Source: Tatlockia sp.
GTDB lineage: Bacteria > Pseudomonadota > Gammaproteobacteria > Legionellales > Legionellaceae
Direction of reading: 5' to 3'
Assembly: GCA_013697645.1 (NCBI GenBank)
Contig: JACCWL010000098.1
Coordinates: 1-34,476, forward strand
DNA length: 34,476 bases
The notes beneath the pieces were generated by a model. That model made no database searches, was not told the origin of the DNA, and saw only the letters and a list, made by a program, of their open reading frames with translations. The position numbers were made by a program, and so were the translations under genes. Positions 1-9,658 of this stretch are shown piece by piece; positions within the stretch are counted from its first letter, which is position 1; each line of letters starts with the position of its first letter.

Positions 1-107
1 CAAGGTGGAAATGGTTCATATAATTTATTTTGAAATTAATGGGTTATTTAGCTGCTTTTATGGGTTTTTGGCCGCCAAAGTGGTGATGGCAAAAAAATAT
101 ACTGCAA

Positions 108-736
108 GTGGCCTTTATTGCTGGAATGCCGGCCGACCCTCCATTTGAAAGAAATGAGATAAAAGCAATCCCTGATGGTACAAAACATGATCAAATCAAA
201 AATTTTTTTCAATTTGCATTTTTTACAGGTTTACGCACTTCGGAATTAATAGCATTAGAATGGGAAGACGTTGATTTAACTAATGGGCTAATTCATGTAG
301 TAAGAGCTGTCGTGAAAAAACAAATAAAGGGCACAAAAACCAATGCAGGAACCCGCACAGTGCTGTTGTTGCCTCCAGCTATTGATGCATTAAAGGCTCA
401 GAAAAAGTATACATTTGAAATAGGTAATCGTGTTTTTCATAACCCCCGTACAAACCAACCTTGGGAAACTGATCACCAGATTCGAAGAACTGCGTGGGTA
501 CATACTATTAAGAAGACTGGTGTTCGCTATCGTAATCCTTATCAACTCGCCATACATATGCATCAATGATGTTATCAGGCGGTGAAAATATTATGTGGGT
601 TGCTAGTCAAATGGGACACGTAGATACAGAAATGGTTATGAGGACTTATGGTAAATGGATTCCTGATGATTCATCGAAAAAGGGATATAAAACAGTGAAT
701 AATTGGGACACATATATCGATACAGAAAAGAGCTAA
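108..736 (+). pseudogene. Phage/island tyrosine-recombinase (integrase) remnant, frameshifted
   Basis: This is the catalytic half of a tyrosine recombinase, the enzyme that inserts and excises prophages and genomic islands. The first frame (108-569) shows the Arg-I box FFTGLRTSELIALEWEDVDL followed by the beta-hairpin Lys region KTNAGTRTVLL. It then loses frame just before the second catalytic box. The motif RHTYASMMLSGG, then VASQMGHVD and the tyrosine box MRTYGKW, continue two registers over and end at the TAA at 734-736. One missing base in the Leu codon before RHTY (about 550-556) explains the shift. Upstream, the same frame meets a stop at 84-86 and no N-terminal SAM-like domain is visible, so the 5' end is also lost. 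It ends only 65 bases from the 3' end of ssrA, a known integrase target. I infer a dead integrase left from an island at the tmRNA gene. The family call is firm; inactivity is near certain unless the frameshift is a sequencing error. Confidence 0.85.
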
Positions 737-801
737 TAAACCCTTTGAGAACCCTTTAATTTAGCAGGAGATGAAAAAACGTTATAAGTCAATGAGTTAA
801 G

Positions 802-1208
802 TGGTGGAGGCGGCGGGGATTGAACCCGCGTCCGCAAATCCTCTGCCGTTAGATCTACATGCGTAGCCTTGTCATTTAATTTAACCGTGGACCCTCCGAT
901 AGGCAGGATGGTACATGGCGATTCTCTTAGTTTAACAACTTGATTCGAGACCTATCAAGATGCGATCTTATCTTCTATGACCGCTGATTCGATACCGATA
1001 AGAGAGCTCGGTCAACGGGGTACTGGTTTTAAGGCAGTACACGGTGCGATGAAACAAAATTATCGACGCTTACGCAGCGATAAGTTCTGCTTCCTCTGCA
1101 AAGTTTTCATTATTTGCATTTATGTTTAGTGAGTCTGATTTACGAGAGTTTCTCATTCTCGGCATGCACTTCAGGTTTCGCAACCCACGTCGAAGCCAGG
1201 TCGCCCCC
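802..1208 (-). ncRNA. ssrA: Transfer-messenger RNA (tmRNA)
   Basis: The RNA rescues stalled ribosomes and tags the unfinished peptide for proteolysis, working with SmpB. On the minus strand it begins GGGGGCGACCTGGCTTCGAC at 1208. It ends in a tRNA-like T-arm (GGTTCAATCCC) and acceptor, with the CCA encoded at 802-804. The 5' GGGGGCG and the 3' end pair as an alanine-type acceptor stem. The total of 407 bases is larger than the E. coli RNA (363). The tag frame at 1070-1117 has a GCA resume codon and a TAA stop. The gene lies just downstream of prlC on the same strand but has its own -10 box. Its 3' end faces the integrase remnant, consistent with use as an attachment site. Confidence 0.97.
1070..1117 (-). 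other. tmRNA proteolysis-tag reading frame
   Basis: From the GCA resume codon (1115-1117) to TAA (1070-1072) the frame encodes ANNENFAEEAELIAA. The A-N-x-E-N-F start and the hydrophobic IAA end are the usual SspB/ClpX-type determinants. The 15-residue length and the acidic EEAEL middle differ from the short E. coli tag (ANDENYALAA). Confidence 0.93.
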
Positions 1209-1222
1209 AGTTGTACACTTAA

Positions 1223-1228
1223 AGTATA
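1223..1228 (-). promoter_or_regulatory. Putative -10 box of ssrA
   Basis: TATACT is read on the minus strand 15 bases before the mature tmRNA 5' end, which allows a short precursor leader. No convincing -35 is visible 16-18 bases further upstream. The box lies between the prlC stop and ssrA, so ssrA can be transcribed independently of prlC. Confidence 0.45.
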
Positions 1229-1265
1229 ACACAAAAAGCTTTGCTGGGGCTAGTGGGATTAGGTT

Positions 1266-3278
1266 TTAATGAATACCACTATGTCTTAGCAAGGCATCGA
1301 CTGTTGCGGCGCGTCCTCTAAACTTCAGATAAGCCTCAGCTGCTTTCCTCGAGCCGCCCACTTCTAAAATTGAGTGAAGAAAATCACGGCCGGCTTGCTC
1401 ATTAAAGACCCCCTCTTCTTCAAAACGGGAAAAGGCATCAGCGGAAAGCACTTCCGCCCATTTGTAACTGTAATAACCTGCTGCATAACCGCCCGCAAAA
1501 ATGTGAGAAAAACTATTTTGGAATCGATTATAAGGAACAATGGGAACAATCGTCGTTTGCTTACGGACTTCAGCCAGAATTTTTGCCACTAAACCTACTT
1601 GTCCCGGCTTAAATTCTTGATGAATCCGAAAATCAAATAATGAAAACTCTAATTGACGCATCAAGGCCAATGCCGATTGGAAATTTTTAGCGGCTAATAC
1701 TTTTTTAAATAATTCTTCAGGTAAGGCTTCACCGCTATCAACATGTTCTGTTAATAGTTCTAAAGCACTTTGCTCCCAGCACCAATTTTCAAAAAACTGG
1801 CTCGGCAATTCGACCGCATCCCACTCCACACCATTGATGCCTGAGACATTTAAATAATCCACTTTGGTCAACACATGTTGCAAGCAGTGGCCAAATTCAT
1901 GAAACAAAGTTAACACCTCATCATGCGATAAAGCCGCCATTTTATTGGCTGAGGGCTTAGCAAAATTACAAGTTAGAGTGGCAATAGGTAATTGCACACC
2001 GTCTTTTGCTAATTTACGCCGACTTTGCAGAGAATCCATCCAGGCTCCATTGCGCTTATGCGGGCGCGCAAATAAATCAACATAGACGTGACCGCGAAGT
2101 TGTTTGGTTTCATCAAGGACGCGGTAGCATTTGACCTCAGGATGCCAACTATTAACACCCTCTACTTCTTCCATGCTCATGCCATAAAGTTTGTTGACTA
2201 TAGAAAATAGTCCTGTCATTACCTTATTTAAAGAAAAATAGGGACGTAACTCTTCTTGTGAAATAGCGTAACGTGCCTGGCTTTCTTTCTCGGAAATAAA
2301 GGGGAGATCCCAGGGTTTTAACTCAGTTATGCCATAGTCTTTTGCGGCAAATTCCGCCAAAGCTTTGAACTCATCTTCAGCCTGACGATGACCTCGCTTC
2401 GCTAGTTTACTAATAAAATTTAGCACTTGGTCGGCTGACTCTGCCATTTTTGTTGCTAAGGATAATTCTGCATAGTTAGAAAAACCAAGTAACTCTGCTT
2501 TTTCTTGACGAAGAGCTAAGATTTCATCGATGTGATTGCTGTTATCAAACTGACCTGCACTAGGTCCCTGATCCGAGGCGCGTGTGACGAAAGCATCGTA
2601 GATTTCCTTGCGTAAGGCCCTATCTTCTGCATAAGAGATAACGGCAAGGTAGCAGGGGAATTCAAGATTTAATAGCCATCCCTCCACTCCTTTTTCGACT
2701 GCTAATTCCTGTGCTCTATTCAGTGCATGCTCAGGTAAACCAGCCAAGCGTTTTTCATCCTTAATATGAATACTAAAAGCTTCCCCTGCATCTAAAATAT
2801 TATTCTCAAATTGATTAGCCAGATTTGAAAGCTCTGTTTGAATTGTCTCAAAGCGTTTTTTATCCTCTTCTGAAAGGGCAACTCCTGATAGTTCAAAATC
2901 ACGGATTAGGTCTTCTACTATTTTGCACTGAGTGGTATTCAACTTCGTTTTATCTAATGATTTAACCGCATTATAAAGTTTTTGATTATGACCCATCGTT
3001 GCTTCATAAACCGAGAGCTTGGGTAAACAAGCCTCGTAACATGAACGAAGATTTTGGGAGTTCACTACCGCATGCAGGTGTGATAAAGGTGACCAAAAGC
3101 GTTCTAGCGCATCATCCATATCTTCCATAGGCATCATGAGATTTTCCCAGGTAAATTGCCTATTTTCTGCAAGGATATGCGTGATTTGCTGCAAATTGCC
3201 TTGAAGTAACTTATCAAGTTCCTCAACAAAGCTATTTGTATCAATTGTGGTGAATTTTGGTAGATTTTCCTCTGACAT
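1266..3278 (-). CDS. prlC: Oligopeptidase A, M3 family zinc metallopeptidase
   Basis: This is a cytoplasmic thimet-type endopeptidase that degrades short peptides, including cleaved signal peptides. The product is 670 residues, close to E. coli OpdA/PrlC (680). The zinc motif HEFGH is at about residues 460-464, in the context LFHEFGHCLQHVL. The conserved C-terminal stretch FAGGYAAGYYSYKWAEVLSAD, typical of M3A enzymes, is also present. I chose the ATG at 3276-3278 because a GAGGG Shine-Dalgarno sits 5-6 bases before it. The 13 codons upstream (MLFLKNFYKTRVF) have no such site and do not resemble the family. The gene lies 66 bases downstream of the membrane-protein gene on the same strand, so cotranscription is possible. 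The function call is very secure; opdA is the synonym. Confidence 0.95.
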   Translation of the reverse strand: MSEENLPKFTTIDTNSFVEELDKLLQGNLQQITHILAENRQFTWENLMMPMEDMDDALERFWSPLSHLHAVVNSQNLRSCYEACLPKLSVYEATMGHNQKLYNAVKSLDKTKLNTTQCKIVEDLIRDFELSGVALSEEDKKRFETIQTELSNLANQFENNILDAGEAFSIHIKDEKRLAGLPEHALNRAQELAVEKGVEGWLLNLEFPCYLAVISYAEDRALRKEIYDAFVTRASDQGPSAGQFDNSNHIDEILALRQEKAELLGFSNYAELSLATKMAESADQVLNFISKLAKRGHRQAEDEFKALAEFAAKDYGITELKPWDLPFISEKESQARYAISQEELRPYFSLNKVMTGLFSIVNKLYGMSMEEVEGVNSWHPEVKCYRVLDETKQLRGHVYVDLFARPHKRNGAWMDSLQSRRKLAKDGVQLPIATLTCNFAKPSANKMAALSHDEVLTLFHEFGHCLQHVLTKVDYLNVSGINGVEWDAVELPSQFFENWCWEQSALELLTEHVDSGEALPEELFKKVLAAKNFQSALALMRQLEFSLFDFRIHQEFKPGQVGLVAKILAEVRKQTTIVPIVPYNRFQNSFSHIFAGGYAAGYYSYKWAEVLSADAFSRFEEEGVFNEQAGRDFLHSILEVGGSRKAAEAYLKFRGRAATVDALLRHSGIH

Positions 3279-3344
3279 AAAAACCCTCGTTTTATAAAAA
3301 TTTTTCAAGAATAGCATTGAATCAGTTATTGCTCCATGCCTACC

Positions 3345-5117
3345 CTAAAGCCCTCCCACGAACTCTCTTCTTGGTTGCTCTTCATAATCCATTGATGGTG
3401 ACTTCGTTTGCGGAATCGCTCCCATCGAAGCGCTTCTAATTGGTTTTGGATTAGCAATTTGTGGGACAGATAAATCCTTGTTTGAATGGAACAGGCTATA
3501 GCGTGATTTTCCAAATCGTTCTTTAGTATCTTCGCTAATAGTACCCACCACTTGGGTCGCAGGTTTTTGTTCCTCTACCCATTGTACTGCCTTATAAGTA
3601 GCATAGGTGATAGTTACTACCAGAATGGCGCCTATTAAAGGGACAACGGGATTGGTAATAGCAGGTATTGCAAACAGCATTCCCAAAAACAAAGCAGTAG
3701 TGCTTACCACACTAAGCCACAATTTTTTTTGCTCATAGCTAATACACTGCTCTAAGTAATTTTGATACTCTGTAACTTCCAAAGGTCCTTCAAGCGTTAT
3801 GTCCTTGCTAGATCTTAAACCTTCGGCTATTTTCTGATATTCAGCGCGCAAGTTATTTAACCGGCCAAGCTCAATATGCGCCCGTATACCGGCTAAAATC
3901 ACATCATAAAAAAATAGACTAATGGTCAAATACATTCCTATCGGGGCTAAACCACCCGTCAGGAGAAAAGAACCTAAAAGTCCTGTAATAAACCAGGCAC
4001 CATCATTAAATAATTCGAACCAACGCCGTTGCAGTTGCGCTTGCAGGCGGAGCATCCAATTCACCTTCTTCTCTTCATCACTCATCCACCAACCTGGAAG
4101 AACATGTTTAAAAAGTAAAAAGAGATTCACAGCTAATCTGGGGAAATAAAAAAGCCAAGCGAGGTGATTAAGAACCGGGGCAATAAAAGGATCGATAACA
4201 GAGAGTATTTTGGCATAACCTTTAATATAGAAAAGTGCTGCAAAAATACCCCCAATAGACACCCAGGCTGCATCAAAAAATAATTCAAAGCCTCTAAGCT
4301 CCATCTGCTTCTGTAAACGCAGCCACCAGCCTAGTTCTTTTTCTTCCTCAGACATCCACCAACCAGGAAATAGGGATTTGAAAAACAGGTAAAAATTCAT
4401 AAGTAGTCTTGGTAGAAAAATCAACCAGCCAAGATAGCCTATGATTGGAGCGACATGAGGATTGGTGGTAGCAACAGGCAGTAAAGTGTTTAAAACTCGT
4501 CTTATTCGCACGGAGAATAAGCGAGGCCAGTTGGATTTTATTGTGTTTGACCTTACTGTCTGGGAAAAATTGATCAAGGCCGTGGATAGACCCAATTTTT
4601 CAGAAAAATCTTTCAGTAGCGAGGATAACCCTATTTTTTCGGAAAAATTTAACAGCGTTGCGGTGAATTCCACATTCAGGGGAAAAGAAGGGGAAACTTG
4701 GATATTATTAGCATTGGGATTATCAGGAAATTCCATATCCTCATTTAATAAAGTAAGATAAACTTCTTGCTCACTTTTTAAACGCTTTAACTCACGGTCT
4801 ACATTGATACATTTATTGTAAATATTGATTAATAATTCAGACATTGATAAGGCATCAAGAAGCAGCCGATATAAACTTTCCGACTCTTCATTAGTGAAGC
4901 TATCTGTTGCATTTTTTTTTCGAGCAAACTCATAGGCAATACGAGCACACATAACATTGTAAAGGATGTTTAAAAAAGGAAGTTTTGTCGTAAAGGAATG
5001 AAAATACTCACCCGGCTCATTAGCAAGCTCTATTCCTAACTTATAGAAAGATTTCTCGCCCTCACGGCTTAAGGGAGCACCTATAACAGACTGTAAATGT
5101 TGCAATACTTCAGTCAT
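3345..5117 (-). CDS. Unrecognised multi-pass membrane protein with a duplicated 90-residue module
   Basis: I do not recognise a family for this 590-residue protein. Residues 1-130 are soluble and helical. Residues 155-187 hold a 13-residue motif repeated about three times (LLNFSEKIGLSSL, LKDFSEKLGLSTA, LINFSQTV). Two copies of a module begin at 223 and 313, exactly 90 residues apart. Each has an aromatic membrane segment (GWLIFLPRLL, AWLFYFPRLA), then PGWWMS(E/D)EEK, then a basic amphipathic stretch (LRLQ..) and FELF(F/N)D. A membrane hairpin follows near 385-410, a charged stretch near 415-460 and another hairpin near 465-510. The tail is polar, rich in Ser, Pro and Lys, and ends EEQPRREFVGGL. 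The layout recalls Legionella-specific membrane proteins and possible Dot/Icm substrates, but this is inference only. The start at 5117 has a weak ribosome site; no nearer ATG is better. It sits upstream of prlC, divergent from tkt. Confidence 0.8.
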   Translation of the reverse strand: MTEVLQHLQSVIGAPLSREGEKSFYKLGIELANEPGEYFHSFTTKLPFLNILYNVMCARIAYEFARKKNATDSFTNEESESLYRLLLDALSMSELLINIYNKCINVDRELKRLKSEQEVYLTLLNEDMEFPDNPNANNIQVSPSFPLNVEFTATLLNFSEKIGLSSLLKDFSEKLGLSTALINFSQTVRSNTIKSNWPRLFSVRIRRVLNTLLPVATTNPHVAPIIGYLGWLIFLPRLLMNFYLFFKSLFPGWWMSEEEKELGWWLRLQKQMELRGFELFFDAAWVSIGGIFAALFYIKGYAKILSVIDPFIAPVLNHLAWLFYFPRLAVNLFLLFKHVLPGWWMSDEEKKVNWMLRLQAQLQRRWFELFNDGAWFITGLLGSFLLTGGLAPIGMYLTISLFFYDVILAGIRAHIELGRLNNLRAEYQKIAEGLRSSKDITLEGPLEVTEYQNYLEQCISYEQKKLWLSVVSTTALFLGMLFAIPAITNPVVPLIGAILVVTITYATYKAVQWVEEQKPATQVVGTISEDTKERFGKSRYSLFHSNKDLSVPQIANPKPIRSASMGAIPQTKSPSMDYEEQPRREFVGGL

Positions 5118-5329
5118 ACAAACTTAAAATTTATAGAAAACGGGCCATCATCCCAAAAAATAAGCAAAAAGTAAATTTTAAATAAACATCTTAATTGTTT
5201 ATAATATAAGGAATTTTTATTTATTTATTCGATTTAAAGTCCTTAGAGGCTTTTGACAATTTGTCAGCTTGATGATTAGCTGCTTCTGAGCGACAATAGT
5301 GCCCCCTGATGACAGCATTAAGAGAACGC

Positions 5330-7330
5330 ATGAGCCTTTCCAACGATTTAGCCAATGCTATCCGATTTTTGAGCATAGACGCAGTCGAACAAGCACAATC
5401 AGGACATCCTGGTATGCCGCTTGGTATGGCTGATATAGCCACTGTACTTTGGAAAAAATTCTTAAAGCACAATCCGCAAAACCCCTATTGGTTTAATCGT
5501 GACCGCTTTGTCTTATCAAATGGCCATGGTTCAATGTTGCTTTATTCCTTATTACATTTAACCGGCTACAAACTAAGCTTAGATGAGCTGAAAAATTTCC
5601 GACAATTGCATTCTAAAACACCCGGCCATCCAGAACATAGTGATACACCCGGTGTAGAAACCACCACAGGCCCTCTAGGGCAAGGACTTGCTAATTCAGT
5701 AGGCATGGCACTCGCTGAAAAATTACTGGCAACCCAATTTAATCGGCCAAATTTAGAACTAGTCAATCACTATACCTACACTTTTGTTGGAGATGGTTGT
5801 CTCATGGAAGGGATTTCGCATGAGGTTTGTTCATTAGCTGGAACTTTAGGGCTTGGCAAATTAATTGTCTTTTATGATGATAATGGTATTTCAATTGATG
5901 GAAAGGTAGAAACCTGGTTTACCGATGACTCTGCCACTCGCTTTAATGCCTATAACTGGCAAGTCCTTGGCCCTATAGATGGCCATGATCAACAAGCCAT
6001 TGAGCAAGCGATTGAACAAGCTCGTCAAGAAACAGAAAAACCTAGCCTGATTATCTGTAAAACGGTTATTGGTCATGGTTCACCAGTCGCTGGCAGTGAA
6101 AAAGCGCATGGAGCTCCTTTGGGTGCTGTGGGCGTTCAAAAAGTTCGTGAAACTTTTAATTGGCCACATGATGCTTTTGTAATTCCCGATTCCATTTATG
6201 CTGAATGGAATAATGCCGAACAGGGACAACATGAGGAAAAGCAATGGCTAGCGCGTTGCCAAAGCTACCAGCAACACTATCAAAATGATTATCACGAATT
6301 TTTACGCCGCATCAACGGCGACTTACCTGATAACTGGGATGACTATTCACAAAGTTTTATTGAACAATGCCGTCTTAATAACAAAACTCAAGCCACACGT
6401 AAGAGCTCACAGCAATGCATTCAGCAGTTTGCCGCTCTTTTACCGGAGATGCTAGGAGGCTCTGCTGATCTAACTGGCTCCAACAATACTGACTGGTCTG
6501 GATCTAAAGCAATTAACGAGGATTTTTCGGGTAATTATTTGTATTACGGCGTGCGTGAATTTGGTATGGCAGCGATAATGAATGGCATTGCTCTTCATGG
6601 CGGTTTTATTCCTTACGGCGGTACTTTTTTAGTGTTTGCTGATTATGCACGAAATGCGCTACGCCTTAGTGCGCTCATGAAACAGCGCGTTATCTATGTC
6701 TTTACCCATGATTCAATTGGCTTAGGCGAAGACGGTCCAACTCATCAACCTATTGAACATGCGTCGATGCTGCGCATGACCCCTAATATGCAAGTATGGC
6801 GACCTGCGGATTTGCTGGAGACTGCGGTTGCTTGGCAGCAAGCATTAGAGCATCAAACTGGCCCTTCTTCTTTGCTTTTGTCGCGACAGAATCTCCCTGC
6901 CTTAACTCATGGTGAGAATGATGCAGACCTAATTGCAAAAGGAGGTTACATCCTAAAGGAGTGTCAGGGCGAACCTGACGCCATTCTTTTGGCGACCGGC
7001 TCAGAAGTCCATCTAGCCCTTGAAGCTGCAAAACAATTAGAGGCCGACGGTAGGCAAATTTCTGTTGTTTCAATGCCCTGTGCTGAGCGCTTTCTCGCCC
7101 AAGGGAAGGTTTATCAAGAATTGGTTTTGCCTAATTCAGTGCGCAAGCGCATTGCTATTGAGGCGGCAGCCACAGCCTATTGGTATCGTTTTGTTGGTTT
7201 AGATGGGGCTGTTATCGGAATTGATCGCTTTGGAGTATCAGCACCTGCCGAAACTGCATTTTCTTATCTAGGCATCTCGGTTGACAATATCGTGTTAACC
7301 TTAGAAAAATTATTGGTAAAGAACACTTAA
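5330..7330 (+). CDS. tkt: Transketolase
   Basis: This thiamine-diphosphate enzyme of the pentose phosphate pathway moves two-carbon ketol units between sugar phosphates. At 666 residues it matches the family length (E. coli TktA 663). Visible features are [14 protein letters not shown] near the N-terminus, the ThDP/Mg motif [15 protein letters not shown], the central-domain box [15 protein letters not shown] and the pyrimidine-domain sequence [17 protein letters not shown]. The start is the ATG at 5330, preceded by AAGAGA. The in-frame ATG at 5309 lacks a ribosome site, and family members begin at the equivalent of [12 protein letters not shown]. It is first in a tkt-gap-pgk block, 44 bases before gap. 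A perfect TATAAT lies at 5200-5205 but without a good -35. The residual uncertainty is only in the start and promoter. Confidence 0.97.
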   Translation: MSLSNDLANAIRFLSIDAVEQAQSGHPGMPLGMADIATVLWKKFLKHNPQNPYWFNRDRFVLSNGHGSMLLYSLLHLTGYKLSLDELKNFRQLHSKTPGHPEHSDTPGVETTTGPLGQGLANSVGMALAEKLLATQFNRPNLELVNHYTYTFVGDGCLMEGISHEVCSLAGTLGLGKLIVFYDDNGISIDGKVETWFTDDSATRFNAYNWQVLGPIDGHDQQAIEQAIEQARQETEKPSLIICKTVIGHGSPVAGSEKAHGAPLGAVGVQKVRETFNWPHDAFVIPDSIYAEWNNAEQGQHEEKQWLARCQSYQQHYQNDYHEFLRRINGDLPDNWDDYSQSFIEQCRLNNKTQATRKSSQQCIQQFAALLPEMLGGSADLTGSNNTDWSGSKAINEDFSGNYLYYGVREFGMAAIMNGIALHGGFIPYGGTFLVFADYARNALRLSALMKQRVIYVFTHDSIGLGEDGPTHQPIEHASMLRMTPNMQVWRPADLLETAVAWQQALEHQTGPSSLLLSRQNLPALTHGENDADLIAKGGYILKECQGEPDAILLATGSEVHLALEAAKQLEADGRQISVVSMPCAERFLAQGKVYQELVLPNSVRKRIAIEAAATAYWYRFVGLDGAVIGIDRFGVSAPAETAFSYLGISVDNIVLTLEKLLVKNT

Positions 7331-7374
7331 AAACTGACTCAAAAGAAGAGTCTATGTAAATTTGGAGATCTAAA

Positions 7375-8367
7375 ATGACTGTCCGTGTCGCGATAAATGG
7401 TTACGGCCGCATAGGCCGATGTATCTTAAGAGCCATTTTTGAATATAATCGCCAAAATCAATTTAATGTAGTTGCGATAAATGATGTATCAGGAATTGAA
7501 ACCACAGCTCATTTAACCCGATACGATTCTACCCATGGCCGCTTTGGTTTTGATGTTCGGGTAGAGGGGTCAAATTTAATTATTGATAACCATCCTATTC
7601 GAATCACTTCTAATAGAGAGCCCGCAGCCCTGCCTTGGAAAGAGTTAGATGTTGATCTAGTATTCGAATGTACAGGTCGTTTTACCGAGCGCGATACAGC
7701 AATGCAGCACATAAAAGCAGGTGCTAAGAAAGTTTTAATTTCAGCTCCTGGTAAAGATGTAGATGCAACCATTGTTTATGGTGTTAATCATGAGACCTTG
7801 CGTGCAAGCGATATCATTGTTTCTAATGCTTCATGCACGACGAATTGCTTAGCGCCGATGGTGAAACCTCTGCATGATGCCTTGGGGATTTCACAGGGTT
7901 TAGTAAACACCGTGCATGCATACACTAAAGACCAGATGTTATTAGATGGCCACCATCCCGATCTTTGCCGCGCACGCGCTGCTGCGCATTCAATTATTCC
8001 AACTAAAACAGGTGCTGCCGTTGCCGTTGGTTTAGTCTTACCTGAATTAAATGGAAAGTTAGATGGCTTTGCGATGCGTGTACCGACGCTGAATGTTTCT
8101 GTTGTTGATCTAACTTTTACAGCGATGCGTGATACCACGGTTGCAGAAGTCAATGACATAATGCGTAGAGCTAAAAGTGATATCTTACATATCAATGAAG
8201 AACCCTTGGTATCCTGCGATTTTAATCATTATCCTGCCTCAGCTGTTTTTGATACTCAGCAAACCAGGGTTATCGGTAACCTGGTTAAAGTTGTTGCTTG
8301 GTATGATAACGAATGGGGATTTTCTAATCGTATGTTAGATACAGCAAACTGTATGATGAATCGTTAA
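7375..8367 (+). CDS. gap: Glyceraldehyde-3-phosphate dehydrogenase
   Basis: The enzyme oxidises glyceraldehyde-3-phosphate to 1,3-bisphosphoglycerate with NAD(P) and phosphate. The 330 residues show the Rossmann motif INGYGRIGR (7-15), the catalytic Cys154 in SNASCTTNC, the general-base His181 in TVHAYTKDQ and the C-terminal [12 protein letters not shown]. The acceptor loop [10 protein letters not shown] and the PELNGKL stretch are of GAPDH type. In many gammaproteobacteria the gene between tkt and pgk is epd (erythrose-4-phosphate dehydrogenase). The active-site surroundings here favour true GAPDH, although the C-terminus ([10 protein letters not shown]) also resembles Epd/GapB-like enzymes. 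A GGAG ribosome site precedes the ATG, and pgk follows after 11 bases. Confidence 0.94.
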   Translation: MTVRVAINGYGRIGRCILRAIFEYNRQNQFNVVAINDVSGIETTAHLTRYDSTHGRFGFDVRVEGSNLIIDNHPIRITSNREPAALPWKELDVDLVFECTGRFTERDTAMQHIKAGAKKVLISAPGKDVDATIVYGVNHETLRASDIIVSNASCTTNCLAPMVKPLHDALGISQGLVNTVHAYTKDQMLLDGHHPDLCRARAAAHSIIPTKTGAAVAVGLVLPELNGKLDGFAMRVPTLNVSVVDLTFTAMRDTTVAEVNDIMRRAKSDILHINEEPLVSCDFNHYPASAVFDTQQTRVIGNLVKVVAWYDNEWGFSNRMLDTANCMMNR

Positions 8368-8378
8368 AGGATATCCTT

Positions 8379-9563
8379 ATGAATCTGATTAAAATGAGCG
8401 AACTAAATCTCCGTGGTAAACGAGTGCTTATTCGTGAAGATTTAAATGTTCCAATCAAAGATGGGATTATAACAAGTGATCAACGGCTGCAAGCAGCTCT
8501 GCCCACCTTGAGACTGGCTCTTGAAGAAGGAGCGGCGGTCATGGTGTTGTCTCATTTGGGACGTCCAGAGGAAGGCAGATTTGAAAATCGTTTTTCCTTA
8601 AGGCCCGTTGCCAATTTTTTAGAAGCGAATCTTCAATACCCAGTTCGTTTTATCGACAATTATTTAGACGGAATTGAGGTTAATCCTGGTGAATTAGTTA
8701 TTTGTGAAAATGTTCGCTTTAATTTTGGCGAGAAAGCGAACGATGATGCTTTAGCACAAAAACTTGCTCGCCTCTGTGATATCTTCGTGATGGATGCCTT
8801 TGGCACTGCTCACCGTGCTCAGGCGTCTACCTACGGAGTAGCCAAGTATGCGCCGATTGCTGCCGCAGGGCCGCTTTTAGTCCGCGAATTAGAGGCCTTA
8901 CAGCATGTGTTGAAAAACCCAGTTAAGCCCATTGTTGCTATTGTTGGCGGCGCTAAAATATCTTCAAAATTAACATTGCTGAAGCAGTTAGTGACCAAAG
9001 TGGATTTTTTGATTCCTGGCGGCGGCATTGCTAACACCTTCTTAAAGGCACAAGGCTATGAAATTGGTGTTTCCCTTGCTGAAGATTATTTGTTAGACGA
9101 GGCGCGCGAAATTTTAGACATAGCCGCCAAACAAGGTTGTCAAATTCCGCTGCCTTCTGATGTTGTAGTGGGTAAATCATTTTCTGACAGCTGCCCTGCT
9201 TTCAATAAAGCGCTAGCTAATCTGGCCTCAGATGACATGATCATGGACATTGGCCCAGAAACAATACATCGCTATGTTGATATTATTGACGAAGCAAAAA
9301 CCATTATTTGGAATGGCCCAGTCGGCGTATTTGAGTTCCCGCAATTTGCCTATGGTACCCGAGCTTTGGCCATTGCTATAGCCGATAGTGATGCTTTTTC
9401 TATTGCAGGAGGCGGTGATACGCTAGCGGCAGTTGATCAATACGATTTGACCCAACAAATCTCTTATTTATCTACTGGGGGTGGTGCTTTTCTTGAGTTT
9501 TTAGAGGGCAAAACTCTCCCGGCGGTTGCCATTTTGGAAGAACGTGCCAATGCCAAAGGGTAA
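8379..9563 (+). CDS. pgk: Phosphoglycerate kinase
   Basis: The enzyme transfers phosphate between 1,3-bisphosphoglycerate and ADP in glycolysis or, in reverse, gluconeogenesis. Its 394 residues show the N-domain signature [12 protein letters not shown] (14-25), the SHLGRP substrate loop, the RAQAST motif, and in the nucleotide domain [18 protein letters not shown] and the C-terminal GGGDT and STGGGAFLE loops. An AAGGA site lies just before the ATG at 8379, and the MNLIKM start matches relatives, so the internal ATG at 8394 is not preferred. It is the last gene of the tkt-gap-pgk run. No pyruvate kinase or aldolase follows; the next genes are convergent on the minus strand. Confidence 0.97.
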   Translation: MNLIKMSELNLRGKRVLIREDLNVPIKDGIITSDQRLQAALPTLRLALEEGAAVMVLSHLGRPEEGRFENRFSLRPVANFLEANLQYPVRFIDNYLDGIEVNPGELVICENVRFNFGEKANDDALAQKLARLCDIFVMDAFGTAHRAQASTYGVAKYAPIAAAGPLLVRELEALQHVLKNPVKPIVAIVGGAKISSKLTLLKQLVTKVDFLIPGGGIANTFLKAQGYEIGVSLAEDYLLDEAREILDIAAKQGCQIPLPSDVVVGKSFSDSCPAFNKALANLASDDMIMDIGPETIHRYVDIIDEAKTIIWNGPVGVFEFPQFAYGTRALAIAIADSDAFSIAGGGDTLAAVDQYDLTQQISYLSTGGGAFLEFLEGKTLPAVAILEERANAKG

Positions 9564-9658
9564 ATGTATTTCAAATGCTTAGATTAACTCTCTATGATAA
9601 ATCTATTGTAGGGAGTTTTATGAGAAAATTTCCTTCTTGAACTAGGCTTCATCTGGAA

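Noticed and set aside
4462-4761. Plus-strand frame of 99 codons
   Set aside because: It is antisense to the repeat region of the membrane protein; it shows no motif and no ribosome site.
5221-5472. Minus-strand frame of 83 codons overlapping the tkt start
   Set aside because: Most of it is antisense to the conserved transketolase N-terminus, it has no ribosome site, and only its last 25 residues lie outside tkt.
7375-8367. Erythrose-4-phosphate dehydrogenase (epd) instead of gap
   Set aside because: The position between tkt and pgk fits epd, but [10 protein letters not shown] and PELNGKL around the active site are of GAPDH type.
9586-9620. Possible terminator between pgk and the convergent ABC operon
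   Set aside because: AACTCTC and GGGAGTT pair over seven bases with a wobble, but the loop is 18 bases and only four T follow; too weak to call.
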